Origin: Camellia lanceoleosa
Lineage: Eukaryota > Streptophyta > Magnoliopsida > Ericales > Theaceae
NCBI GenBank assembly: GCA_025200525.1
Contig: CM045768.1
Location: forward strand, 53,879,177 to 53,943,176
Direction: 5' to 3'
DNA length: 64,000 nucleotides
Within the stretch, counting starts at the first letter, position 1, and the number at the start of each line of letters is the position of its first letter. Below, one piece after another: positions 11,001 to 19,999 of this stretch. The notes below the pieces were generated by a model. The model ran no database searches, was not told the origin of the DNA, and saw only the letters and a program-made list of their open reading frames with translations. A program made the translations under genes and the position numbers.

Positions 11001-11131
11001 ACTCCATGTATTACGTTGATGATGCCCTGAGGTGGGGCATCGATCGGCATGTCGTTGGGGTTATTATGGTCCTGGGGGGCTGGCTGTGTCCCTCCCTCTA
11101 TGTATTTGTCCAGATGACCTGCTGCCACCAA
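8072..11131 (-). CDS. RT-1 pol: protease, reverse transcriptase, RNase H, second RNase H
   Basis: One 1019-codon frame. Residues 1-14 are the gag tail. The aspartic protease has DQGSS at 119-123, where the usual motif is D-S/T-G. RT spans about 340-560, with [25 protein letters not shown] and the catalytic YIDD at 492-495. The first RNase H (about 633-710) reads LFLYLAVSQHAISAVLV where an active enzyme has a catalytic Asp, so it is probably inactive. A second, archaeal-type RNase H (about 851-975) has a D-E-D-D set: D856, E892, D918 and D968. This replacement is characteristic of Tat/Ogre elements. Residues 843-857 contain a tandem duplication (WKLFVGEM/WKLFVDEA). TGA at 8072 separates the frame from integrase. 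Confidence 0.93.
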   Translation of the reverse strand: MVAAGHLDKYIEGGTQPAPQDHNNPNDMPIDAPPQGIINVIHGVFEPERVCKLKGSIKKAKYLREVRSAQRVAKKGKTEATNVMSFSDKDLARIYCPHNDALVVTLRVKDFDVKRILIDQGSSCEIMYYKTFKQLKLQDKDLAPAVSPLIGFNSMPEWPVGKIILPVRVGNVTKQVEFWVLKVPSTYNIILGRTWLHAMRSVASSYHQVMRFPNDTGVIEEVYGDQIMSKQCFVTVNGSRAAKGYVHSVEEPESNELFADVGKAASQKAVEDLVEVRIDEKNPDKFFLLGSSLSGTERLEVLEFLTSNIEVFAWTPYDMPGIDPNFICHQLNVHPSARPIIQRTRRSALHHAKIVTEEVGNLLEAGAIREVHYPRWISNTVVVPKKNGKWRVCVDYKTVNKACPKDSFPLPRIDQLVDLTVGHNRLSFLDAYRGYHQIAMHEPDQEVTSFTTPRGLYCYKVMPFGLKNAGATFQRMVTKMFEPLLGRTMEAYIDDMVVKSKDENDHLKDLGEMFEILKKYKLRLKTSKCAFGVGSGKFLSFLVTNRGIKADPSQIKAIQDLERPNSVKEVQHLTGMAAALNRFISRSSDRLRPFFHALKAKFEWDEECDHALESLKEYMSSPPLLVTPIPGEELFLYLAVSQHAISAVLVRAEGIQHLPIYYVSKTLLGAETRYLPLEKLALALMMASRKLSHYFHAHTIVVLTAFPLKALFERANFSGRILKWAVELGQYDIKFQPRTAIKAQALADFVAEFTPGSHHICPVNLTEITELGMEVDVGITQPLVTVTQSGPEADQINERMEETNHATTSQDSPTNRDLVQTESWGQTASMQDPKASSDPSTCWKLFVGEMWKLFVDEASNRHGAGLGIVLISPDGLVVEQAINIGFPASNNEAEYEALLAGLKSALYMKATELMVYSDSQLMVNQIFGDYEAKDDRMAKYQELVRMEIKKFEVVRIEQIGREENSRADELTGFASMADTSIPHPLLIDYLPRPSIEDPEAEEICCAELGPSWMDPIISF

Positions 11132-12724
11132 CTCTTCCAGATGCTGCCTTAACGGCGTGCAGTTCTCAGTGCGGTGCCCCTTTTCTTTGTGGAAGGTGCA
11201 CCTGGATCTGTCATCATAGTCCTTCTGGGCCTCGCCTAGCTTGGCTGGCCACTTGACGAAAGGCTCATCTCGAATCTCGCTAAGTATTCGGTAGATCGAT
11301 TTTTTGAAGACCGTGGTTATGGCAGTGCGGACTCCTAACCATCTCTTGTCTCCTCGCGTCTCGCCTCGTCTGCTTTTTGGCGATCATTGACTGAGGTCTT
11401 CTTCTCTGGTGTTGTGGTGGCGCCAGTTTTTGCTTTGGCACGAGCGCCATCCTCTTCCACCCTGATGTGCTGATGCACTCTCTCCATCAGGGCCTCCATG
11501 GTGAGGGGTGGTGTCATGGTGATAGAGTCCCTCAGTCTGTTCCCGACTAGAAGGCCTCTCTTGTATTGCGCAATGGCGAGATTGGTCGGGCAATCCCCAA
11601 TCTAGTTGAATGTCTCCCAGTAGCGACTGTTGTATGATCTCAGAGTCTCCTTGTCGCCCATGTCGATGGAGAGTAATTGGTCGATTTCCACAGGGGTTTT
11701 AGTGTTTGTTCTGAACCGCGTTACAAACGCCTCCGCCAGTTGCGCCCAGGAGGCTATGCTGCCCTCTGGAAGCTTCTCAAACCAAGTCAAGCCCAGGTCG
11801 CCAAGGCTTGAAGGGAATAGGATGCACATCAAGGCTTTGTTTCGCCGGTATACAGCCATAACCTAGCGAAAGTGGCTTAAGTGCGAGTAGGGGTCCGTCT
11901 TCCCCTCATATGTTGTGAATTTGGGCTGTAGGAAGCCTAACGGTAGGGGCACGTTCTCTATTGTAGGGACGAATGGTGAGGTCTGCAGCCTTGCCAATGC
12001 CTTGCCCGTTGGTTCGTATGTCGGGCACGGTATTGGCATTCCAACCTCGACGCTTCCGTGCGTCCGAGGAGCCAACCACAGAAGGCGAGACTCATGTGGA
12101 TCGCGCTCTGGCGTCCTCCTTCCATCGTGCCTTCTCTTCTAGCACGGATCGTAGGTCGGATGATCTGGGCAAATCCGTCTGTCTAGACCTTGTCTGGCGC
12201 GTATGTGAGGGCCAATACGTGCTTCCCTCGGTGTACGACCTCTCAGATCTCGTCCTCTCAGACCTGGAGTGACGAGTTCTGGAAGATTTGGATTGTGTGT
12301 TTCCTGTTCTGAGGCTTTTGTTCTCTGCTTGAGAGGGTGTAGAATTCCTACTACGACCCTCTAAGTGGCGAGGGGGCATCTTGTTGTTGCGCCCCTCTCC
12401 TGTCGCCACTTCTTTTCCTTTTACCTGGCGCTTTAGAGACTCCATGTCCGCCGCCATCTTACGAATCAATTCGTCTTGTTGTCTGACGCGATCCTCCAGA
12501 GTTTGAGGATCAATCTTGCGCCTCTGTCTTTCTAGGCTTTGTGAACGAGAGGGATGAAGGCTGTTATTCCGCCTTTGTCCCCTCGCATCCCTCTTGGAAT
12601 TCTGTCTTTATGGCTCCAGGTCCGCCATGGGAGTGACCAAGGGTAGGCCTTTGCGCCTTGCACCCCCATCTGGAGTTTGTCCGTCAATGGCGGACTGAGG
12701 TAGTTCTTCGTTGTTCGCCATTGA
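11132..12724 (-). pseudogene. RT-1 gag, multiply frameshifted
   Basis: A plausible start (MANNEELPQ) lies at about 12724, shortly after the primer site, but that frame stops at 12608. Coding continues in pieces at 12469-12092 (Arg/Ser-rich), 12075-11863, 11859-11602 and 11593-11335. The 11859-11602 piece is the Retrotrans_gag capsid domain (SLGDLGLTWFEKLPEGSIAS). The final part near 11210-11140 carries the short knuckle typical of Tat gag (FHKEKGHRTENC). Several frameshifts or stops separate the pieces, so no full gag could be made. Confidence 0.85.
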
Positions 12725-12766
12725 TGTTTGAGAGAAAGCTTGATCAAGAGGTTGTTCTTGTCTGTG

Positions 12767-12784
12767 TTTCCACAGACGGCGCCA
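12767..12784 (-). other. RT-1 primer-binding site
   Basis: On the minus strand, TGGCGCCGTCTGTGGAAA begins 2 nt after the 5' LTR. TGG pairs with the CCA end of a tRNA. The same sequence (TGGCGCCGTCTGTGGGAA) follows the RT-2 LTR. This primer site is common in Tat elements and is usually assigned to a tRNA-Arg; that identity is not verified here. Confidence 0.75.
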
Positions 12785-12786
12785 AT

Positions 12787-13570
12787 TGTACGGGAAAGAA
12801 ATACACCTTTTCGTATAATCCTGTTGATCAAGTCTGCGCTCCTCCGTACGACGTCGCTTTATTACCTGAAAACACAAACGTGAGCTAGCCGGCGGGTGTG
12901 TGCCGGAAACCTCTCCGATGCCTAAGTCAGTAAGCTTGACAAATAGACAAAAGCTCTGTGTATTCAGGAAGCGAAGTTGTGTTACCTCTCCAAAGGTGAT
13001 ATTGGTGAGCTTTTATAGGTTTCGTGTGGCACAATCCTAGTAGGACTCTTATTCCTCCATGTAGAGTCTTCCTAGGATTCACACTCCTGAAAGATTATGC
13101 TTCTTTCAACACCCCCCTCACTGCTTGAACCAAGTGAGATGGTTTTACCATGGCCGAATTCCAATATGACCGAAGTAACCGTTAGTTCGGCCCTTACTTT
13201 CCTTTCTCTTACCTCGGCTTTCCCACGCTAAGACCGAGCTAACCATAAGAGAGTTGAGCCGAACTATCTTCAAAACCAAGTCCTCTTAAGGACTTAGCAC
13301 ACCTCGGTTCTCATACGCCACGACCGAACTAACTACTGAAGACCGAACTACCCACAATACATTCCTCAACCGAAGTAAGAAAATAGGGCCTTATGCCACT
13401 GTGCTAACCATCACGGTTGTGCAACCGGTCCAACTCCAAGGCTATTTCTTGAATCGAGTAACCAGACGGCCTTTTACTCAAATTTCTTGATGCGGCCCAA
13501 ACTGGCCCATCACTTTAGCTTGGCCCAATTTATCTAGCTCGGCCCAATTTTCATATAAATCACCCTCTCA
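12787..13570 (-). repeat. RT-1 5' LTR (784 bp)
   Basis: Minus-strand ends are TGAGAGGGTG and CCCGTACA. It pairs with 1807-2593. A TATA box (CCTATAAAAGC) at about 13009-13019 on the minus strand is the likely promoter of the genomic RNA. The right flank (CATCT) does not match the left flank (AATAC). Confidence 0.92.
13009..13019 (-). promoter_or_regulatory. RT-1 LTR TATA box
   Basis: CCTATAAAAGC on the minus strand, inside the 5' LTR. The equivalent position is kept in the 3' LTR, and a TATA-like sequence lies at a comparable place in RT-2. Confidence 0.55.
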
Positions 13571-14167
13571 CATCTTGAACCCGAACCAGAAAACCCAGCA
13601 GCACAAACCCATGAAATAGACAGCTCAAGAAAATCCAACTGTCGATTCAATTAAAAAATGGAAGAACCTCTCAGACCCATTCAAACAAACACTTAATGGG
13701 TGTGACTTCTAATTCTAAATTATAGAGTTTTTATTTCTCTCTTTCTTTTTCCCCTTTTTCTTCCAAATTTCTCAGCAACCAAACTTATACTACACAAAAG
13801 AAATAAATAGAATGGACAACATAAACTCATTCATATTGGTATCAAACAAATAAGCTAAATCTGGAAAGCATAGATTTTAGAAAAAACAACTATGTTAACT
13901 ACTCAAGAACTCCAGGAGGCTTATAATCTTGAACCCGAACCAGAAAACCCAGCAGAACAAACCCATGAAATGGACAGTTTAAGAAAACCCAACTGTTGAT
14001 TCAGTTAAAAAATGGAAGAACCTCTCAGACCCATTCAAACAAACACTTAATGGGTATGACTTCTAATTCTAAATAATAGAGTTTTTATTTCTCTCTTTCT
14101 TTTTCCCTCTTTTCTTCCAAATTTGTCTGCAACCAAACTTATACTACACAAAAGAAATAAATAGAAT
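13571..14167. repeat. Direct duplication of about 242 bp
   Basis: 13571-13812 and 13924-14167 are near copies, both starting ATCTTGAACCCGAACC and ending AAAGAAATAAATAGAAT, separated by about 110 bp. They lie in the candidate Helitron interior. RT-1 ends exactly at the first base of copy 1. Confidence 0.85.
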
Positions 14168-14668
14168 TAACAAACAAAGAGGGATTGAGATAAACAGAAA
14201 TGAGAATCTCACCTGAAATATTTTTCTGCTTTCTTCAATTCAAAGCAAAGGGTTGTGAATTGAAAAATTTTCTGCGGTCGGAGAGAAGAAGAAAATCTGA
14301 AATCGCAATTCAAAGCAAAGGGTTGTGAATTGAAATCTGAAACTGAAGAGGAACAAAGAGGGAGATACACAGAAATGAGAAATATTTTTCTGCTTTCTTT
14401 GCAAGCCTTTGAAGGCAAAATTTGAAACTGAAATATTTTTCTGCAGTTGGAGAGAAATGAGAGATAAAGAAGAGGAACAAAGAGGGAGATAGAGATAAGG
14501 ATGAAATGGGAGGAGACGTGCAACAGAAAGGGAGAGAGAGAGAAGAGTGTGTTTGGGCGAGAAACAAATTAAGGGGGTCATCTCAGCCGTCTATCTAAAT
14601 GGACAAATGAATCATAACCATTGAAATGTCCTAGTAGAACAATTGTGTCTAACATATTTTCAAAATCC
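14168..14668. repeat. Helitron interior with short direct repeats, no gene
   Basis: Short segments recur: ATTCAAAGCAAAGGGTTGTG at 14237 and 14310, AATATTTTTCTGCTTTCTT at about 14216 and 14382, and GAGGAACAAAGAGGGAGATA at about 14347 and 14472. Overlapping minus-strand frames here are pyrimidine-rich low complexity and are not called. Confidence 0.6.
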
Positions 14669-14688
14669 GTTCTGCTTTATTATATAGA
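14669..14688 (-). other. Helitron-like 5' terminus
   Basis: Minus-strand TCTATATAATAAAGCAGAAC, preceded by A, is the form seen at plant Helitron 5' ends. Confidence 0.6.
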
Positions 14689-15118
14689 TGAATCATTTAG
14701 TCCCATCATTTTTCTTGTAAACTAACAAGTCCCAATCCAATGTTAAAGGCGTCTATGTACATTGGTGGGTAGTAAGTTTGTACAAAAGGTAGGGGTATTA
14801 GCAGAATTTTGGTGATGTAGATTTTGCCAATTTGCCCAGAAAGCGCACTATAGCGGTTTTTGGATTTACATTTCTTCCGATCAATGTGGAAGATACTAAC
14901 ATTTCCAACCTAACATCATTTTGGGCAATCACGCGTAATGTTCAAACATTTCAAACCGAACATTGCAATTCAAAACAAATACAGAATATTCAGCACAATA
15001 ACATTGCCAACCCAGAAGTTTTGAAATCCAGTTGTAGATGCTTGTAACATTGAACCGTCGATAGCATTTGAGCCTCTAATGTTAGCTGTTGACCCAAATG
15101 ATGTTGCCAATGCTGCTG
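14689..15118. other. Intergenic, no recognised gene
   Basis: Moderately AT-rich. A 66-codon minus-strand frame (15167-14970) matches no family I know and overlaps the solo LTR end, so it is not called as a gene. Confidence 0.5.
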
Positions 15119-15802
15119 ATGTTTGTATGAGCACGAAATAATCTTCTCGTATAATCATGTTGATCAAGTTGACACTCTTCCAAACGTCGTCGCTTTACTA
15201 CCTGAAAACACAAACGTGAGCTAGCCAGCGAGTGTGTGCCGAAAACCTCTCTGATGCCTAAATCAGCAAAATAGATAATAAACACAAAAGCTCTATATAT
15301 TTGAGAGTAAGAATTGTCATACCTGTACATAGATCCTGTCATGAGCTTTTGTAAATTCTGCTTGGCACAATCCTAGTAGGATTCCAACTCTCCTCACAAG
15401 AGTCCTCATAGAAATCACACTCCCAAGGATAATGCATATTCTGATAATTCCTTACTCACTGCTTACCTAAGCGAGATAATTACAATCTCTTACCTCAGTT
15501 GTCACAAGACTTAACCGTGCTTACACAACTCGGTACTAATTAAATCAATTCAGTTAGCCTTGACTTTGAAATGACACTCTGTCGAGCTATCTATTAGCTC
15601 GATCCGATCTCCACTGGCCGGTTAGACGCGGAAGGTCTAGGACTGTGCTACTGAGATAATTACTTTGGCCCAAATCTGTAATACAACTCAGTCCATCCTT
15701 ATCCCAGCTCGGCCCAATGACCAAGAGTGTATACCTAGATCGGTCCATTCAACAGATGATCTTAGCTCGGCCTGTTTCTACATAAATTGCCCTTTCAATG
15801 TT
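15119..15802 (-). mobile_element. Solo LTR of the RT-1 family, with TSD ATGTT
   Basis: 15124-15797 (674 bp) aligns with the RT-1 LTR. It shares TCTCGTATAAT, GTTGATCAAGT, the segment CTGAAAACACAAACGTGAGC, CACAATCCTAGTAGGA and the TTTCA end. It is flanked by ATGTT at 15119-15123 and 15798-15802. A single LTR with perfect 5-bp duplications is the product of LTR-LTR recombination after insertion. It is more diverged from the RT-1 LTRs than they are from each other, so it is an older insertion. Confidence 0.93.
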
Positions 15803-15940
15803 GATGAACAAAAATCCTAAAATATTTATAATAAAAAAAAAAATACCAAAAATAAAAAAAAATTCAAGGGTGTACCTGTTGCTGATGTTGATAATGTCCA
15901 AAAAATAGTTTTTTACTTTTTAAATTCGATTGTGTGTGTA
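15803..15940. other. A-rich spacer
   Basis: Short A-rich sequence between the solo LTR and the LBD fragment. No coding signal. Confidence 0.5.
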
Positions 15941-15944
15941 CTTG

Positions 15945-16170
15945 TTGGTAAAGGGTAAAGATGTGAGCAACACAGCCGTAGATAGGATCTCTACGAGGAG
16001 CCTGCGCTTGACGATGACGTTGAGCTGCTTATGTGCCAGAACATGGTGGAGCAACTTGGAAACGTTGCTCTCAAGAACTTGCATGCGCTACACGGTTCAC
16101 CATCGCCGCTAGTGGTTGTGGTGGTGATAATGGTTCCTCCTGAGCTGGTGGTCCTAGGGTTTGAGGTCAT
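15945..16170 (-). pseudogene. LOB-domain (LBD) transcription factor gene fragment
   Basis: From an ATG at 16170 the minus strand reads a Thr/Ser/Gly-rich leader and then GEPCSACKFLR. This is the start of the LOB-domain zinc finger (usual PCGACKFLRRKC). The rest of the CX2CX6CX3C motif is missing. Frameshifted pieces follow: SNVSKLL near 16050-16070 (usual FGASNVSKLL) and RDPIYGCVAHI at 15960-15992, a hallmark of the family, then YQQ and a GTACAC donor. The closest type is class I LBD, resembling LBD18/LBD30. LBD proteins are plant-specific DNA-binding regulators. This copy has lost the zinc-finger core and the frame, so it is non-functional. Confidence 0.8.
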
Positions 16171-16220
16171 TTTTTTAGTCTGTACATCATGGAATTAGGG
16201 TTTGTGAGGAATCTTGAACA

Positions 16221-16272
16221 TGAGAGTGAGAGAGAGAGAGAGAGAGAGAGTGTGTGTGTGTGTGTGGGGGGG
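16221..16272. repeat. (GA)n(TG)n microsatellite
   Basis: About 15 GA dinucleotides run directly into about eight TG dinucleotides and a G-run. Confidence 0.95.
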
Positions 16273-16440
16273 TGTTCTTGAAGAGGAGAGAGAAGATGGG
16301 AGATTCAAGGGTTGGTTTGTTTTGGTTTTGGTTTTGGTTTGAACAGTAAATAATGGAGACTTTAAAGTAATGTTACAACATTCCTTAAACACGCACCATG
16401 ACAAAATCAAAATAAAATCACAATATAGGCAAAAATGCAA

Positions 16441-17880
16441 ACTCCATATACAATATATTAAAGGGGATTTTTTTTAAGGTCCCTGGTATTAAGATTTTAT
16501 AGTGTAAAGGACACTCAATATTTTCATAATGTTTAAGATCCCTCAATATCGATTCAGAGAAAATTTGATCTAGAAAATTTCTTTAAACAAATCACAGAGA
16601 AAATTCTAAATTTCTCTAGACCAACACCAAATTTCTCTGGACACATCATAGAAAAATTTTACACATCTCCACACCAAATTTCTCTAAAAGAGAATTTGAG
16701 AAAGAGCATAGATTATGATATATTATTATCACAGAAAAAGAGCTAAAGAAGAACCTAACCCATCAAGTAAATTGAGAGAGAGAGAGAGAGAAAAAAAAAA
16801 ATCTTCCAAAACAGCTTTCAAAAAGTACCCATAGATATCTATAAAAGCTCTGATCAACAATGGCCTTTTTTAATTTTCCCCTCCAACCCAGAGAAATTTA
16901 CAAAAACCCAGAGAAAATTACTTCCAACCCAGAGAAATTATGGCTCTGTTTGGAAGAGCTTTTGAAATTTAATTCTACCTATTAGTTTGAGTGTGTTGTT
17001 TGGTTATAATTTTAAAAAATTAATTCCACATCAATTTTTCAAAACACTTTTTAAAATACTCACTTTTCAATATTATATGTCACATCACTCAATTCAAACT
17101 CAGCATTTACCTTCGAATAATAGAAGCAACTGCCACAGAAAGTTGAGCTAATTTTGGTCTTTGATTGCAAATGTTTAGTGAACCCAGCATTTACCTTCGA
17201 ATAATTATCTGATTTATCTACCATCTTTCCTATTCTTTGTTTTTTCCTCCTTTTGAATTATGTCAGTTATTTACCATGTGTTTGTAATTAGCATTTACAT
17301 GCATTCATTTTGGGAAGACTTTGTAATTTCTGGGCTGGTGTTTATCATCTTCTTGAGAATCTACAAATTTATTTTTTTCCAAGACCTCCTTCTCTTAAGA
17401 GAAATTTCAATTTTCTTTGCAGAGAAATTTCAATTTTCTTTGGGTTGAATCCAGAGAAATTCTTTGAGAAGTTCATAGGTTGCGTTTGGTAGAGCTTTAG
17501 AATTATGATTTGATAATAGAATTGTATTTTGAGTTTGTGAGTTTTGAAATTATGATTTGAGTGTAAAAAATTTGTTTAGTTATGAATTTTAGAAGCAACA
17601 GCTTATTTATGTACCCTTAACAATCAACATAGTTTCTATACTTGTACTCTTCATATAACCAACCACAGAAAATTGAGCTGGCGAGCCGCCAACACCCATT
17701 CATCGAAAACAATTATGTTCTCTCATCTTTATGGTCGGTATGAACACAAAAAGAAATATGCTTTATGAAATATGCTTCATTAACACACACACACATACAT
17801 ACACATGTACTCCCATACCACTCATCCAAAATAAATAAATAAATAAATAACACAAAAAGGGAGTAAATTCAAGCTTTATG
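16441..17880. other. AT-rich intergenic DNA with MITE-like pieces
   Basis: No coding region recognised. 'CTGTTTGGAAGAGCTTTTG' (about 16964) and 'GCGTTTGGTAGAGCTTTAG' (about 17484) resemble ends of small hAT- or Harbinger-type MITEs, but I could not pair termini. Around 16475-16555 a motif like TTAAGGTCCCT recurs three times. Short (CA)n and (AATA)n runs occur at 17780-17850. Confidence 0.4.
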
Positions 17881-17899
17881 AAACAGAGAGATTCCCAAC

Positions 17900-18012
17900 C
17901 TGTAACCAATCTGAGAGTAAGACTTAAAATCATATATAGGAACTTGAACAGGCTTCCCTTCTTTTAAACCATGGATATTCTCAAGCATTGTGTCATAATT
18001 CGTCAATCGTGG
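17900..18012 (-). pseudogene. TTM/uridine-kinase-like gene exon fragment
   Basis: Minus-strand translation gives PRLTNYDTMLENIHGLKEGK followed by PVQVPIYDFKSYSQIGYR. This matches the P-loop kinase domain of plant TTM1/TTM2-type proteins (uridine-kinase-like domain joined to a CYTH triphosphate tunnel domain). The exon ends in a normal donor (TACAG|GTTGGG at 17900). No acceptor exists at the upstream end, where similarity stops near 18012, only about 110 bp from the start codon of an unrelated SNARE exon on the other strand. It is a captured or rearranged exon, not a gene. Confidence 0.72.
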
Positions 18013-18120
18013 GTTTATTTTCAAACGCGCAAAACCATTAGAAAGAGAAAGAGAGAGAGCAACACAACACAGAAGACGAAGGAGCAAAAACGGGTCGGGT
18101 CCAATCTCACTTGAGATCGA

Positions 18121-18256
18121 ATGACGAATTCGACTATGGAGCTGTTGCAAGAGTCGAGTTGGGAGGAATTGAGAGAGGAGGCTCGCAAGATCGAGGGTGA
18201 TCTCGACATCAAGCTCTCTTCTTATGCCAAGCTCGGCTCTAGGTTCTCCCATGGAG
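18121..18256 (+). pseudogene. GOS12-like Golgi SNARE first-exon fragment
   Basis: From ATG at 18121 the product begins MTNSTMELLQESSWEELREE and continues ARKIEGDLDIKLSSYAKLG. This matches the N-terminus of plant GOS1/GOS12 v-SNAREs, Qb-SNAREs of ER-Golgi and intra-Golgi vesicle fusion. A GA-rich 5' leader precedes it (about 18030-18120). The exon seems to end at a GGAG|GTTCCC donor. No downstream exon (coiled coil or C-terminal anchor) appears before RT-2 begins at 19297. Only 46 of roughly 240 expected codons are present, so it is a fragment. It could be the 5' end of a real gene broken by later insertions, but no more of the gene appears after RT-2 either. Confidence 0.75.
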
Positions 18257-19291
18257 GTTCCCTCCTCTCTCTCTCTCTACATATACATACTTACATATGT
18301 ATCTATTTATGCATCTTTGATTCTCAGATCTTGCTCTACCTTATGAATTCAGTTTGCAAAAGAGCTTTGATTTCAGTCAAATTTCTCTGTGATATATGGG
18401 TGTGGGGGTTGAGAGACCTTAAACATCATAAAATAATATTGTGAATCTATTCCATTATTAAAAATGGGAAAAAGACCTTAGACTAATTTTTCCTATAGTA
18501 AAAACATATATCATACCAAAAATAAAAAGGATTACATAGTTTTAAAAAAAATATTCAAGATTAACTAGAGTAATATTTATCAAAATAAAATTTATGAGTA
18601 ATTTTTTCTACAATATTCACCGTTTCTTTTATTTTTTCGGAGAATCTGAGGCTCACGGAATTCTATTCAACAATCCTCCCCACCAGATCAAATCATGACG
18701 ATTCATATGTTATGAGAAGGTATTTGATAGTCTAGAATATTGTTTAAACTTTATTGAGAGATATTTGTTCAATTATCTCTTAAAATGAGACAAAAAGATC
18801 ATTATTTCAACTAATAAAAACCAAGTTGAAATACAGCATCAGTATGCTCCAGGAGCAAAAAGTAATTTTGTCCTTTTGAGAGGTTATTCAATGGTCTTGA
18901 TGAACGGTTAGGTGGTTTTTGAAAAAGAAAATATTAAATAAAATGATAACACGCTCTTATATGGTAGATGATGTGAGTGGCTAATGAAAAATCATAAATG
19001 GATTTGAGTGAAAAGTCTTATTTTCACTAACAATGTTGTGATTTTTACCGTAAATTAAGATTATTTACAGTGGCGGATACATTCGTTAAGAGAGGGCCAC
19101 ATTCTATAATTAAAAATTGACTATGCATTACTTTTAGTATATTTTTATCAAAGTTTCATACGAATGTTATATTAAATAATTCACTTTATAAACATAAAAT
19201 TGGAACATTATCATTAAATTTGCAAATAAATTTTTTAATCAATATTTAATAATCATTAATAAAACAAAAAAAAATATCAAAATTGGATTAT
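18257..19291. other. AT-rich, no gene seen
   Basis: Possible intron or flanking sequence after the SNARE exon. A short motif CAGTGGCGGATACATT at about 19069 resembles a common transposon terminal motif, but I could not find a partner end. Confidence 0.4.
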
Positions 19292-19296
19292 AAGGT

Positions 19297-19833
19297 TGTG
19301 TGAGTGATATTCCGATCACATTGCCCTCCTTAGTAATCCAGCTGTAGAACACAGGCAGAGTAGACGGCTCCTCAGTAACACCTGAGAAAAGAAAAAGCTC
19401 GTGTGGTTCTTCCACCCGGGGGCACTCCGACGATCAAGTCAATATCTCTCAAAGATAACAAGTGCTAAAATTACTGTTCAAGACTACAAATTGCGTACCT
19501 TAGACCCGCCGAGGGTGCCCTTCTTTTATAGTGTCTCTCTATCCTAGTCCCACTAGAAGTCTTACTTCTATGGACTCTCATTCAGTACTTACTTTGGACT
19601 CTACAAGAGATAAGGATAGACTTCCTTAGAATACTATCCTTATCCATCTTGAAGTCTTTCTTCATTCTAGGACTCTTGCCCCTTATCTGATCTTCTCGGA
19701 TTCCGATATCTTCGGAGGTGACCTCGGCAACTCCGAGATAACCTCGGCGTAACTACCACGACACGTGGGACCTCGGATGACACTTCGGTGCCACCTCGGC
19801 CACGTGCTGGTACTCAGAAAATACATCCCCACA
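19297..19833 (-). repeat. RT-2 3' LTR (537 bp)
   Basis: Minus-strand ends are TGTGGGGATG and CTCACACA. The portion 19415-19833 is nearly identical to the 5' LTR (I count about four differences). The terminal 19315-19410 portion is strongly diverged, with many indels. Confidence 0.93.
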
Positions 19834-19846
19834 ACTGCCCCCTAGG
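19834..19846 (-). other. RT-2 polypurine tract
   Basis: Minus-strand CTAGGGGGCAGT directly precedes the 3' LTR. Confidence 0.6.
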
Positions 19847-19999
19847 TTCTATTACCTCGGCGTACTGAGGTGATGGAACCTATACTAAACTTTTTCTCAT
19901 ACATCGACTTAAGAACTTTCTAGCCGAGATCATTCATTTCAGGCCGACATGTCTCCATCCAAGAACAAGAATTCAGATCAATCTTACTTCGCGCATGAG

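Larger units (their letters stand above)
1807..13570 (-). mobile_element. RT-1: Tat-lineage Ty3/Gypsy LTR retrotransposon, 11.8 kb
   Basis: Two closely similar LTRs (1807-2593 and 12787-13570) bound the element. Reading on the minus strand, the order is 5' LTR, primer-binding site, gag, protease, RT, RNase H, a second archaeal-type RNase H, integrase, a tandem array, an antisense ORF region and the 3' LTR. The second RNase H and the antisense gene mark the Tat lineage, which includes Ogre, Retand and Grande-like elements. gag and integrase are broken by frameshifts and a stop interrupts pol, so it is non-autonomous now. The flanking 5-mers AATAC and CATCT do not match, so no target-site duplication is present. 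Confidence 0.93.

Noticed and set aside
14209..14581. Three overlapping minus-strand frames of 85-113 codons
   Set aside because: They translate low-complexity CTTTCT-rich DNA in several frames at once (Ser/Leu/Phe runs). No family resemblance.
14970..15167. 66-codon minus-strand frame ending in a hydrophobic stretch
   Set aside because: It overlaps the border and TSD of a solo LTR, so it cannot be an old gene in its present form. No known domain.
17869..18252. 127-codon minus-strand frame treated as one gene
   Set aside because: It joins the reverse complement of a SNARE exon to a TTM-like exon. Only the 17900-18012 part has homologous character.
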